Below are positions 25,577-33,946 of a stretch of 64,000 nucleotides of DNA, piece by piece. The notes beneath the pieces were generated by a model. The model saw only the letters and a list, made by a program, of their open reading frames with translations. It searched no databases and was not told where the DNA came from. The translations under genes were made by a program, and so were the position numbers. The stretch covers positions 19,511 to 83,510 of the forward strand of contig JACKCC010000027.1 in NCBI GenBank assembly GCA_020634245.1. The letters are read 5' to 3'. The DNA comes from Ardenticatenaceae bacterium. Lineage in GTDB: Bacteria > Chloroflexota > Anaerolineae > Promineifilales > Promineifilaceae. Position 1 is the stretch's first letter; every line of letters begins with the position of its first letter.

Positions 25577-26218
25577 ATGGATCAGCTAGGCAATTTATCA
25601 GAATCAATTCGTGGAGAATTTGAACAAATCAATGATGCTCGTGACCTGGCTTACCAGCAGTCGCGCAATTTAATCAGCTTGTGTGCCCGTTCGATTCGGG
25701 CGGTCCACCGCGAAGAATGGGAAACGGCCGAATCCCTCATCGCCCAGGCCCAAGAAGCTACTGAAGCGATGGTGGCCGGCGTCCGCGATTATCCGGCCTT
25801 GTACTATGCCGGTTATACGCAGGATGCAGTCAAGGAATTTGTCGAGGCTAATTTGACGTATGCCCTGGTGCGCAACCGGCCGCTGCCTACGCCTATCGAG
25901 CTGGGCGCGGAATCGAATACCTGGCTTAATGGGCTGGCCGAAGCGGCTACCGAACTGCGCCGCCGCATCCTGGACATTATTCGCCACGGTCACAGTGACG
26001 AGGTGGAGCGGCTGCTGGATGCGATGGACAATATTTACAGCGCCTTGGTGACGTTTGATTTTAACGATAGCATCACCGGCGGGCTGCGCCGCCGTACCGA
26101 TACGGTGCGCGCCGTCCTGGAACGCACGCGCGGCGACGTGACAACCAGTTTACGCCAGGCGCAGTTGGAGGAGGCATTAGAGGCGTTGGAAGCGAGACTG
26201 GGGAAAGCAGAAGGATGA
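25577..26218 (+). CDS. Translin family protein
   Basis: The 213-residue all-helical protein matches bacterial members of the translin family: REEWETAESLIAQAQEA, EFVEANLTYALVRNRPLPTP, LGLAEAATELRRRILDI-like segment, and ITGGLRRRTDTVRAVLERTR. Eukaryotic and archaeal translin/TRAX bind and cleave small RNAs, including tRNA leader fragments. Its location opposite the RtcB-archease operon suggests an RNA processing or repair role. The last codons merge into a tandem repeat (AGCAGAAGG). Confidence 0.8.
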   Translation: MDQLGNLSESIRGEFEQINDARDLAYQQSRNLISLCARSIRAVHREEWETAESLIAQAQEATEAMVAGVRDYPALYYAGYTQDAVKEFVEANLTYALVRNRPLPTPIELGAESNTWLNGLAEAATELRRRILDIIRHGHSDEVERLLDAMDNIYSALVTFDFNDSITGGLRRRTDTVRAVLERTRGDVTTSLRQAQLEEALEALEARLGKAEG

Positions 26219-26283
26219 AAGCAGAAGGCAGAGCGAGGTTTTTACATCTTTCTGCCTTCTGCCTTTTGCTTTCTGCCTTTGAA
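26205..26283. repeat. Inverted array of CAGAAGG/CCTTCTG heptamers
   Basis: AAAGCAGAAGG units run into TTCTGCCTTCTGCC and TTTTGCTTTCTGCC units in the opposite sense, forming a long imperfect hairpin between two convergent genes. The array supplies the last codons of both the translin-like protein and the membrane protein at 26242. Confidence 0.75.
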
Positions 26284-26670
26284 AATGAGTGCTAGGCCAA
26301 GGGCTGCCAGCAGGCTGGCGGCGGCCCAGATGGGGGTTTGTCGTAGAGTCCAGTTGATTTGGGCCGGGGTGAATTCAGGGCCGTGGGCGTGGAGGCCGGT
26401 TTTGACGGCCATGAAAACCAGTGTGAGCAGGCCGCTGCCCAGGCCAAAGAGGAGTCCGGTCACGGCCGTTACTCCCCACCAGCGCCAGCCATCCACCACA
26501 CGCCCGCCCAGCCATTTTTGCCAGCCGTAGCCCAGAGAAACGGCCGTGTAGCCCGCCCCCATTACGACAACCTGCCACAATGCGCCTTCCAGGGAAATCC
26601 ATACGGCCGTGTACACTGCCAGCAGGACAAAAACCAACTTCAGACTGGGAATCTTTTGTGGAATTTGCAT
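26242..26670 (-). CDS. Hypothetical four-helix membrane protein
   Basis: The 142-residue product has four hydrophobic segments (about 11-27, 31-47, 62-87 and 112-128). Its C-terminal KGRKQKAEGRKM is encoded by the heptamer repeat array, so the repeat has replaced or extended the natural end. No family is recognised. Confidence 0.6.
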   Translation of the reverse strand: MQIPQKIPSLKLVFVLLAVYTAVWISLEGALWQVVVMGAGYTAVSLGYGWQKWLGGRVVDGWRWWGVTAVTGLLFGLGSGLLTLVFMAVKTGLHAHGPEFTPAQINWTLRQTPIWAAASLLAALGLALIFKGRKQKAEGRKM

Positions 26671-26686
26671 CTATCCTCTATTGATA

Positions 26687-26749
26687 AGTGCCAGACACAA
26701 GGTGGCAAGTTTTACCCTGGTTAGTTCCGGCTGCCCTGTGTCTGGCACT
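26687..26749. repeat. REP-like perfect inverted repeat
   Basis: AGTGCCAGACACA (26687-26699) pairs perfectly with TGTGTCTGGCACT (26737-26749). The core resembles hairpins at 45.5 kb and 62.75 kb. It may be a REP element or a remnant of a small mobile element. Confidence 0.7.
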
Positions 26750-26887
26750 GAAAGCCTCACGATAATTCATGCCGAACCCATGAATTTCAATTATAATATT
26801 ATTGCTGTTTATGCAAACGGGGAGTCATTCACCGCTTCCTAACAGCAGTTAGATAATGGTTTGAAGTGCGCATCGTTGTGCGTTCAT

Positions 26888-26928
26888 CGATCCTGACAAT
26901 TCAATAATATACGCACCGCGATCCTGAC
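26888..26928 (+). promoter_or_regulatory. Direct repeat upstream of the permease gene
   Basis: CGATCCTGAC occurs at 26888-26897 and again at 26919-26928, a 31-base period or close to three DNA turns, shortly before the permease start. This layout suits paired operator sites for a regulator. Confidence 0.35.
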
Positions 26929-26949
26929 TGTTCCCACTGGAAGGACCGC

Positions 26950-28431
26950 ATGTCTCATATTTCCCACAAATTAAACAGCGCTTTTGAAGGCGCTTTAGCC
27001 GGCGGCGGTGATCCCGCTACCTCTCCTCTGTACGTTTTTGGCCCCTTTTTGAAACTCATTGTTGTTGCTGGCGTTGCTTCGGTAACTTTTGGCGCGTCGG
27101 TTTGGCTGGTGGTGGCTACCATCGCCATGATTTCAGGCATGTACCGCCTGGTCATGATCTGGGTGACCGATGGCAGCGGCGGCAGCGGTCTTTGTGAGGA
27201 AGAGTTTGGCAGTTGGGCGGTGAAAGCCAATGCCGCGATCACATTTATTGAATACACGCTGACATTTCTGGTCAGCATGGCGGCAATGGTTACGTTTATT
27301 GCTGACCGGCTGCCCATTCTTAACGAATCACTTTTTGGTGTTCAATATCGTACGTTTGTGGCTATTTTGCTGAGTATCTGGACTGGGTGGCTGGTAAATC
27401 GCGGGCCTAAAATGGCGGCCCGTGTTTTTGGCCCGGCCACAGGCGGGGTGTTGGCGCTGCTGTGGTTGATGATTATTGCCACGATTGTACAGCGCGGCTT
27501 GCATTTGCCCGATTTTAATCTGGCTGCTTTTTCGCGGGTGAATTTGCACATTACGCTGGGCGGGTTTGCCCGGATGCTGGCGGTGATGACCGGTATTGAG
27601 GTGTTTGCCAATCTGGTGGCGGCTTACGAAGGTGAACCCCAAATCCGCAGCCGGAAGGCGTTTGGCAGTTTGTTGATTGTGATGGGGTCAACGGCCGTAA
27701 CCATGCTTATCGTTGGCCCGACTATTTATGACCTGGCCGATCCTGCCAATCCACAGGTTTCTGTTTTTACCCAAACGATGGATAAACTACTGCCCGCGCC
27801 GCTGCCCATGCTGGGCACAATTGTCGGCGTCATTGTCCTCATGTCGGCCTCGGCGGCCAGTGCCCAGGGACTGCAAAATCTGGCGTTGGGATTGAAAGAG
27901 CGTCATTACATTCCCGCCGTTATCGGCCAGAAAAATCAATTTGAAGTGGCCGACAAGCCGGTTTGGATTGAAGTGGGATTGGTCTGTTTCTGCTTTCTCG
28001 TTTTAGGTACGCATGAGGAAACGTATCTGGCGATTTATGCGGCCGGTGTGTTTATTTTGCTGAGTATGACTGGTTGGGCAGTGACAAAACGGCTGCTGCG
28101 CCAGAGCCGGCAGGCCTTTTCGTTGGGCAAGCTGGGACTGTTAACCGGTACAGTGCTGGCGGCACTTCTAACCAGTGTGGCCACAATCATTATTTTTGAG
28201 GAGCGTTTTTGGGAAGGAGCCTGGTCTTATTTTTTGTTTATTCCGGCCCTGTACGCTATCTTTAGTTATTATCACCACCGGCTGCGCCGCCCGGTTCTGC
28301 CAATGTATAGAGTGCATGAGGAGACGATTGTTTTGGGCAGCAACGGCCGTTCCAAAGAGTATACGGCCGTTACCCGCCCCATCTCCATCCCCACAGTTGA
28401 ACACCAACCAGAAGGGGAACAAACAGGGTAG
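26950..28431 (+). CDS. APC-superfamily amino-acid permease
   Basis: The 493-residue protein has about twelve hydrophobic segments and starts with a Gly-rich helix-breaking motif (GALAGGGDPATSPLYVFGP) reminiscent of APC transporters. ATG follows GGAAGGACC. It likely moves an amino acid or other small organic substrate, or possibly potassium, across the cytoplasmic membrane; the substrate cannot be told. The C-terminal about 50 residues are soluble. It stands alone and converges on the DUF4230 gene. Confidence 0.75.
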   Translation: MSHISHKLNSAFEGALAGGGDPATSPLYVFGPFLKLIVVAGVASVTFGASVWLVVATIAMISGMYRLVMIWVTDGSGGSGLCEEEFGSWAVKANAAITFIEYTLTFLVSMAAMVTFIADRLPILNESLFGVQYRTFVAILLSIWTGWLVNRGPKMAARVFGPATGGVLALLWLMIIATIVQRGLHLPDFNLAAFSRVNLHITLGGFARMLAVMTGIEVFANLVAAYEGEPQIRSRKAFGSLLIVMGSTAVTMLIVGPTIYDLADPANPQVSVFTQTMDKLLPAPLPMLGTIVGVIVLMSASAASAQGLQNLALGLKERHYIPAVIGQKNQFEVADKPVWIEVGLVCFCFLVLGTHEETYLAIYAAGVFILLSMTGWAVTKRLLRQSRQAFSLGKLGLLTGTVLAALLTSVATIIIFEERFWEGAWSYFLFIPALYAIFSYYHHRLRRPVLPMYRVHEETIVLGSNGRSKEYTAVTRPISIPTVEHQPEGEQTG

Positions 28432-28435
28432 GAAA

Positions 28436-29155
28436 TTAGGGCACGGGCGTTAACTGGTAGCCTTTGGGCACTTCTGCATTATAGGTGGGAGCCGGCGGCG
28501 GAGTCTCATCCCAAAACTCAATATTCACAAAGCCCAGCCCTTCCAGCAGCTGCCGGATTTCCGCTTCTGCGTTTTCATTGGCTTGTTGCAGCAAACCGCT
28601 GCCCTGGGCCGCTTCAATTATTTCCTGCTCGGCGATCTGGCGCACCTGTGTTTCTAACTGCGGGTCGGCGCGTGTAAAAAGCCCTGTGTCCCGGTCAGCT
28701 ACGTACGATTTATCATTATTTAACCCCGAATACTCGGTGAAAATTTGGGCTGGCGGCAGGTGAATTTGCACCGTTACCGGGTCAATGACCTGGATATCTT
28801 CTGGCGTCATTTGCGATAAATCAACCCCGGCGGCGACGGTACCGTTGGCGACAAAGACCATTGTTTCGCCCAAAACGCCCCATAAAACTTCTTGATTGCG
28901 TTCGGCCGTTACAATTTTCTCAAACTCGGATGAGACGGTAATGACATCAAACTGCTGCTCCATGTTGAGCAGAATGGTACTGGGACTGGGCAGAATGACC
29001 GGTGTGGCCGGTAGTACGAGCTGCCGTACCAGGTTGCCGATGGGTTCAACGACGGCTTTATCGGCTTTATTGACAGTTGCAATTACCGCATAAGTTGCAA
29101 CTGAAGCGATGACAAAAAAGATGATCATAATGACATAAAAAGTCTTTCGCAGCAT
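28436..29155 (-). CDS. DUF4230 family membrane-anchored protein
   Basis: The 239-residue product has one N-terminal transmembrane helix (FYVIMIIFFVIASVATYAVI) and an extracytoplasmic domain matching DUF4230 (LNMEQQFDVITVSSEF, VDLSQMTPEDIQV, TVQIHLPPAQIF). A ribosome binding site AGGAG precedes the ATG. The family's function is unknown. The C-terminus is Pro-rich. Confidence 0.8.
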   Translation of the reverse strand: MLRKTFYVIMIIFFVIASVATYAVIATVNKADKAVVEPIGNLVRQLVLPATPVILPSPSTILLNMEQQFDVITVSSEFEKIVTAERNQEVLWGVLGETMVFVANGTVAAGVDLSQMTPEDIQVIDPVTVQIHLPPAQIFTEYSGLNNDKSYVADRDTGLFTRADPQLETQVRQIAEQEIIEAAQGSGLLQQANENAEAEIRQLLEGLGFVNIEFWDETPPPAPTYNAEVPKGYQLTPVP

Positions 29156-29273
29156 TATTTACTCCTGAGGCCGGGCAGGGTTTCACCCAGCTTGCGCCTA
29201 TAAATCCCTGTTTTCTATACGTCTCATTATAAAAAAACACTCAAAAATTGTGGGGGATTCTAATCAAACTGGA

Positions 29274-30359
29274 TCAGATCAGTGCAACGGCGGCCATTTT
29301 TTGTAATGCTTGTTCGGTTAGCCAGAGGCGGGTACGGCCGTTCTTACTGGCATAGGGGATGCGGGCAGTAGGTATCCGAGCCAGCTTCGTTTCTTCACTT
29401 TCACCATACAGTTCATTGATGACGGGCAAAATACGGCGGGGGTCCAGTCCCATTTGTTCGGCCGACGCCAAAAAAGTTTCTACTTGCAAGTTGGCTTCCG
29501 GCTGACCTGAAGTCAACACAAACGTTTTGCCTGCTTTTTGCATGGCGGCAAGCGTCAATGGCGTTAAGGCAGTGCCTAAATCAATCTGCACCTGATAACC
29601 GGCGTCGGTCAATATATCCAGAATTGGCTCCAGATGGTGGGGCTGCGGTAGTTCTTTGGCACTCAAATAATGGCCAGGCGCGGGGATGACCTTGAGATTG
29701 GAGCGGTGATTTTGGGCAAAGCGTAGAATGGTATCCAGATTGTATTCCTCAACGGCCGTTTTCAACAAACTAACCACATGCCGGGTCGTATACAGTTTGA
29801 GCAAAGGAGCCAGTCCACCCAAAGGCAGGGCCAGATCAATGAGAACGACCTGTTTTCCTTCGTGTAGCGCAATAAACTCGCCCATTTGAATGGTCAGTGT
29901 TGTTGTCCCAACGCCCCCTTTAGGACTGTAAAAGGCGACAATGCTGCCCCTTTTTTTCGTTTTTTCATAATTTTCCGACGACACACTACCGGCTGAACGC
30001 AAAGCGGCCGTCACGTGGGCCACAAATTCGTCTGCCTGAAACGGTTTAATCAAATAATCTTCCGCGCCCATTTTGAAGGCCCGCAATTTATCTTCTTTGC
30101 TGGAAAGGGCGGTGAGAAAAACGACCGGAATGTGGGCCGTGTCAGGGTTGTCTTTCAACTGCTGCAGCACGTCAAACCCGCTCATATCCGGCATCATAAC
30201 ATCAAGGACAATCAAATCTGGCCGCTGTCTGTCGGCCATTTCCAGCGCGCTGGGGCCATCTTTGGCCATGAAGGTTTCGAAGCCTTCTTTTTTTAGCTGG
30301 TGTTCTACGAGATACCGGATGGTAAATTGATCGTCAACAATGAGAATTTTTTGGGCCAT
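29274..30359 (-). CDS. Response regulator fused to a MinD/CpaE-like ATPase
   Basis: The 361-residue protein has a receiver domain at 1-120 (LIVDDQ, phosphoacceptor Asp in LIVLDVMMPDMSG near 54, Lys in LIKPF near 105) and a deviant-Walker ATPase from about 135 (AFYSPKGGVGTTTLTIQM). This is the CpaE-like layout used to place secretion or pilus machinery at the pole. No pilus genes are next to it. It follows mutL after 30 bases on the same strand, with GAGGGAG ahead of the ATG. Confidence 0.88.
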   Translation of the reverse strand: MAQKILIVDDQFTIRYLVEHQLKKEGFETFMAKDGPSALEMADRQRPDLIVLDVMMPDMSGFDVLQQLKDNPDTAHIPVVFLTALSSKEDKLRAFKMGAEDYLIKPFQADEFVAHVTAALRSAGSVSSENYEKTKKRGSIVAFYSPKGGVGTTTLTIQMGEFIALHEGKQVVLIDLALPLGGLAPLLKLYTTRHVVSLLKTAVEEYNLDTILRFAQNHRSNLKVIPAPGHYLSAKELPQPHHLEPILDILTDAGYQVQIDLGTALTPLTLAAMQKAGKTFVLTSGQPEANLQVETFLASAEQMGLDPRRILPVINELYGESEETKLARIPTARIPYASKNGRTRLWLTEQALQKMAAVALI

Positions 30360-30389
30360 TCGCTCCCTCTACAGAAATGCAGCTTTACG

Positions 30390-32225
30390 CTAAATACGGC
30401 CGAACTCCTTGGCCAATTGGGCGACAGACAAATGAATCAGCGTGGGACGGCCGTGCGGACAGGTATGCGGGCTTTGGCAGGCTTCTAACTGGCGCACCAT
30501 TGCTTCCATTTCGGTTGTGGTTAACGTTTGCCCGGCTTTGACGGCGGCGGTTTTGCAGACCCGCAGGATGATTTTGGCTTCGATTTGTCCTTCTAGCGGC
30601 GTGTTGCCTTGTTCCAAATCGTCCACGATGGCTTGCAAGGCGCGGGCCGGATCAAGTTTGGCCAGGATGGCCGGGACAGCCCGTACCATGAAGGCGTTAG
30701 GACCAAAAAGCTCAATCTGGAAGCCAATTTGGCTGAGCATATCCAGGTTTTCGGCCAGCAGTGTGGCCTGGGATGGGGAAAGGTGTACGGCCGTGCCCGC
30801 GACCAGCCCTTGTGACGCCACCGCATCATTTTGCCGGGCGGCCATAAACTGTTCATACAAAATCCGCTCGTGGGCTGCATGTTGGTCGATTAAAAACAAC
30901 CCGTCTGGTCCTTCAGTGATGATGTAACTGGCTCCAACCTGCCCGATAATGCGCATAATAGGCAGCTTGCTGCCACCCAGATTGGCCAACGGTGCTGCCG
31001 GTGTGGAATTGGTATCTACATTTGCCGCCGGATATGTTTCCGCCGGTATGGGCCAGCTTAAATCAAGATGGCTCTGGCCTGCTTGATGCTCCCAATCCTC
31101 GCGGCGGGAAAAGGCAGTCTGGTCTAATGCGCCGGCCCAACCCGGCGATGCCGATTCACCGCTGCCTACCGTCCACGCCCCCACACTGCGAATGGGCGAA
31201 TCGGCCACCAATGTCTGGCGCACCGCTTTTTGCACCGCGCCAAAGATCATGTTGGCATGGCGGAAGCGCACTTCGGTTTTGGCCGGATGAACGTTGACGT
31301 CTACTTCTTCGGCCGGCATGGTGATGAAGATGATGCCTAAGGGATAACGGCCGGTGGGCAGCAGGGTGTGATAGGCCTGGATGACAGCATAGGTGAGGCT
31401 GTTGTCTTTGATCCAACGGCCGTTTACAAACAGCGTAATCTGGCTGCGATTGGCCCAATGCAGGCTGGGTGGTCCGACATATCCTGATACAGTGACGGGG
31501 TGACGGGGTGACGGGGTGACTGCTTCCTCTTCGCTGTGCTTCTCTTTCCCTGTATCTATTTCCAGAAGCTGCCGCGCCGTTTCCGGGCCGTAAACGGCCA
31601 CGAGTACATCGCGCAGGCTGCCGCTGCCGTTGGTTTGGAACGTGATGCGGTTGTTATGGACTAATCGAAAACGGATAGCCGGGTAAGCCAGGGCGTAACG
31701 GGTGACAAATTCATCAATCAATCGTTTTTCAGTGGTGGTGCTTTTGAGGAATTTAAGGCGGGCGGGTGTGTTGAAAAACAGGTTTTCTACCGCGATGACG
31801 GTTCCTTGCGGTGCGCCAACAGTGTCGCGGCTGGTTTTGAAGCCGCCATCCAGTTCCAGACGGGTACCGGCCGTGTCTTTTTCGGCCCGGCTGACGACGG
31901 TGATTTTGCTGACGGCGGCAATGGCGGCCAGCGCTTCGCCGCGAAAGCCGAGGGTGTGGATAGCGTTCAAATCATCGCTGGTGTGCAGTTTGGAGGTGGC
32001 GTGGCGCAGGAAGGCGGTTTCCAGTTCGGATGCCGGGATACCGGCTCCGTTGTCGGCGATTTGCACTAACTGTTGGCCACTTTCGCGCACGTCGATATTG
32101 ATGGTGGTCGCTCCGGCGTCAATGGCGTTTTCGATTAGCTCTTTGACAACCGATGACGGCCGTTCCACCACTTCTCCGGCGGCAATTTGGGACGCCAACT
32201 GCTCGGACAGGACCTGAATTGACAT
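30390..32225 (-). CDS. mutL: DNA mismatch repair protein MutL
   Basis: The 611-residue protein has the GHKL ATPase core (SQIAAGEVVERPSSVVKELI, DNGAGIP, GFRGEALAAI) and a C-terminal endonuclease domain with the metal-binding motif DQHAAHERILYE and CPHGRP, so it is the nicking type of MutL. I start it at MSIQVLSEQ (32225); a GTG start six codons earlier is possible. The linker near residues 240-250 is encoded by three tandem 8-base GTGACGGG units, unusual in a conserved gene. Confidence 0.95.
   Translation of the reverse strand: MSIQVLSEQLASQIAAGEVVERPSSVVKELIENAIDAGATTINIDVRESGQQLVQIADNGAGIPASELETAFLRHATSKLHTSDDLNAIHTLGFRGEALAAIAAVSKITVVSRAEKDTAGTRLELDGGFKTSRDTVGAPQGTVIAVENLFFNTPARLKFLKSTTTEKRLIDEFVTRYALAYPAIRFRLVHNNRITFQTNGSGSLRDVLVAVYGPETARQLLEIDTGKEKHSEEEAVTPSPRHPVTVSGYVGPPSLHWANRSQITLFVNGRWIKDNSLTYAVIQAYHTLLPTGRYPLGIIFITMPAEEVDVNVHPAKTEVRFRHANMIFGAVQKAVRQTLVADSPIRSVGAWTVGSGESASPGWAGALDQTAFSRREDWEHQAGQSHLDLSWPIPAETYPAANVDTNSTPAAPLANLGGSKLPIMRIIGQVGASYIITEGPDGLFLIDQHAAHERILYEQFMAARQNDAVASQGLVAGTAVHLSPSQATLLAENLDMLSQIGFQIELFGPNAFMVRAVPAILAKLDPARALQAIVDDLEQGNTPLEGQIEAKIILRVCKTAAVKAGQTLTTTEMEAMVRQLEACQSPHTCPHGRPTLIHLSVAQLAKEFGRI
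31492..31520. repeat. Octamer tandem repeat inside mutL
   Basis: GTGACGGG is repeated three times (31492-31515) followed by GTGAC. On the coding strand the units read in all three frames to give VTPSPRHPVT. Gain or loss of one 8-base unit would shift the reading frame. Confidence 0.85.
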
Positions 32226-32257
32226 AGCTGGCAATTGTACCACATACGAAGTGTGGG

Positions 32258-32395
32258 AGTCTGCGAGTTTGCGAGCAGGAGGTTGGAAAAGCGTAACTTG
32301 CTTAGGCGGTGCTTGTTAGTATATTTGTAGTTTGCTGCTTTTTTACCTTGGTGCTTGCACACTTGCAAACTCGCAAACTTGCTACTTGTTTTAGG
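32258..32395. repeat. Tandem heptamer-type repeats (CTTGCAAACT family)
   Basis: GCGAGTTTGCGAGC near 32265 and CACTTGCAAACTCGC with AAACTTGCTACTTG near 32350-32390 form opposed arrays between divergent mutL and the hydrolase gene. Related arrays occur near 54.68, 61.12 and 63.72 kb. Confidence 0.6.
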
Positions 32396-32401
32396 AGAAT
32401 T

Positions 32402-33247
32402 ATGCCTTTTTCACCAACTTATCCTGTACCTGATGAACGCAAACCGTATACACTGATCGCCGAATCTAATGGCAGTAACGGCCGTATCGGCTGTTTGATG
32501 CTGCACGGTTTCATGGGCAGCCCCTACAGCTCCCGACCCATGGCCGAGTATCTGGTCACGCAGGGCATTACCATGCACTGCCCGCTGCTGCCAGGACATG
32601 GCCATTGGCCCGATAAATTCTACAATGTTTCTCACAAAACTTGGCTGGCTGAAGCTGAGGAAGGACTGGCGCGTATCCGGGAATTGGCTGATGAGGTATT
32701 CATTATTGGTCATTCCATGGGCACGGTAATGGGGGCGCATCTCATCGATAAATTCAACGACATTCGCGGTATGGTGATGCTGACACCGCTGTATGCTATT
32801 CCTGACAAGCGGATGCTGGTGATGCCTTTCTTGCGTTACGTGATGCCCTGGTTGTATCCGCATAAAATCAGCAGCATGCACGAGTTAATGCGGGAGCGGG
32901 TGCTGGATTTTGATCCGACGCTGGATTTGGACAGCCCGGAGGTGCAGGCGCGGCTGCCGGAAATGACCCGTGTGCCCACATCAGGTTTGGCGGAGATGGT
33001 GAGGATGGTGTGGTACGGCCGTCAATTCTGGTCAAGGCTCAAGCTGCCGGTACTCATCTTCCAGGGAGGCGATGATCCGGCCGTGCCCAATCACACGATG
33101 ACCAAAATCTATAATTTACTCCCCAGCAAAGAAAAAGAACTCAAAACGTTCCCTGAAGCTGGCCATGAATTGATGCGGCCGTTTGAACCGGTACACACGC
33201 AGGTTTGGCAGCATATCCGCGACTTTTTCCGCAAGTATTCGAAATGA
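32402..33247 (+). CDS. Alpha/beta hydrolase, carboxylesterase-like
   Basis: The 281-residue enzyme has CLMLHGFMGSP (oxyanion region) near residue 37, LPGHG, the nucleophile elbow GHSMGT near 103, the acidic residue in QGGDDPAVP near 225 and catalytic His in AGHELMRP near 257. It resembles esterase/monoacylglycerol lipase-like hydrolases. I use the ATG at 32402, after TAGGAGA; a longer frame upstream runs into repeat DNA. It is divergent from mutL and convergent with lutC. Confidence 0.85.
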   Translation: MPFSPTYPVPDERKPYTLIAESNGSNGRIGCLMLHGFMGSPYSSRPMAEYLVTQGITMHCPLLPGHGHWPDKFYNVSHKTWLAEAEEGLARIRELADEVFIIGHSMGTVMGAHLIDKFNDIRGMVMLTPLYAIPDKRMLVMPFLRYVMPWLYPHKISSMHELMRERVLDFDPTLDLDSPEVQARLPEMTRVPTSGLAEMVRMVWYGRQFWSRLKLPVLIFQGGDDPAVPNHTMTKIYNLLPSKEKELKTFPEAGHELMRPFEPVHTQVWQHIRDFFRKYSK

Positions 33248-33253
33248 TTGAAG

Positions 33254-33289
33254 ATTGATGATTGAAGATATTGACTATCAATCATCAAT
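33254..33289. terminator. Hairpin between convergent hydrolase and lutC genes
   Basis: ATTGATGATTGA (33254-33265) pairs perfectly with TCAATCATCAAT (33278-33289). The right arm overlaps the lutC stop codon. There is no long T-run, but the position between convergent genes fits a bidirectional terminator. Confidence 0.5.
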
Positions 33290-33946
33290 TATCAATACGT
33301 GTAACTCGCCTGGCCCATGAACGCCAATGCTTAGCGTTTGCTCGATGTCGGCGGTGCGGCTGGGGCCGGTGATGAGGGCGATGCCACTGGACGGCCGTTC
33401 CGGGTAATCCTGGTGTAGTTTATCGGCCAGGGCTGCCAAATCGGGCAGAAGCTGGCTGCGGCCGACTACAGCAATGTGTACCAGCGGCAGCAGGCTAGCG
33501 CTGCGCGGATGCTGGGGGGATGCCGCCACCACCAGCGTTCCTGAACTGGCAACGGCATATTCGACGCCGGTTACACCTAAATCGGCATCCTGAATGCGGA
33601 ATGTGGGATGGGGAATGGGGAACGCTTCGACGTCGAAGTGGGGGAGCAGGGTGTCCAATTCCATTTGGTGGAGAATAGAATGACTGGTGATAACAGCCCG
33701 GCGCAGCGGGATACCTTTTTGCCGCAGGCTGTCGATGATGTCGTGGATTTGCTGCCGGGCTGATGAGGCATTTTTGATGAGGTAGGCGTGGCCGCCAACG
33801 GCCGTTAACCGTCGGCTAAACTCGTCGATCCAATCGGCGGGCAGAGTGCGTACCGGGCGGGGAAATCGGCCAGGATGGGGCGATTGGTGACCGACAATTG
33901 ATGATTGGCGTTCACGGATGCGTTGTAAAAAATCAGTTTCGTTCAT
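33278..33946 (-). CDS. lutC: LutC/LUD-domain protein
   Basis: The 222-residue protein has the LUD fold signature of LutC (DLGVTGVEYAVASSGTLVVA, LPLVHIAVVGRSQLL, ALITGPSRTADIEQTL, GVHGPGELHVLIIDD). In the LutABC complex it takes part in L-lactate oxidation together with the Fe-S subunits. Its start overlaps the lutB stop by four bases, so the two are coupled. Confidence 0.9.
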   Translation of the reverse strand: MNETDFLQRIRERQSSIVGHQSPHPGRFPRPVRTLPADWIDEFSRRLTAVGGHAYLIKNASSARQQIHDIIDSLRQKGIPLRRAVITSHSILHQMELDTLLPHFDVEAFPIPHPTFRIQDADLGVTGVEYAVASSGTLVVAASPQHPRSASLLPLVHIAVVGRSQLLPDLAALADKLHQDYPERPSSGIALITGPSRTADIEQTLSIGVHGPGELHVLIIDD

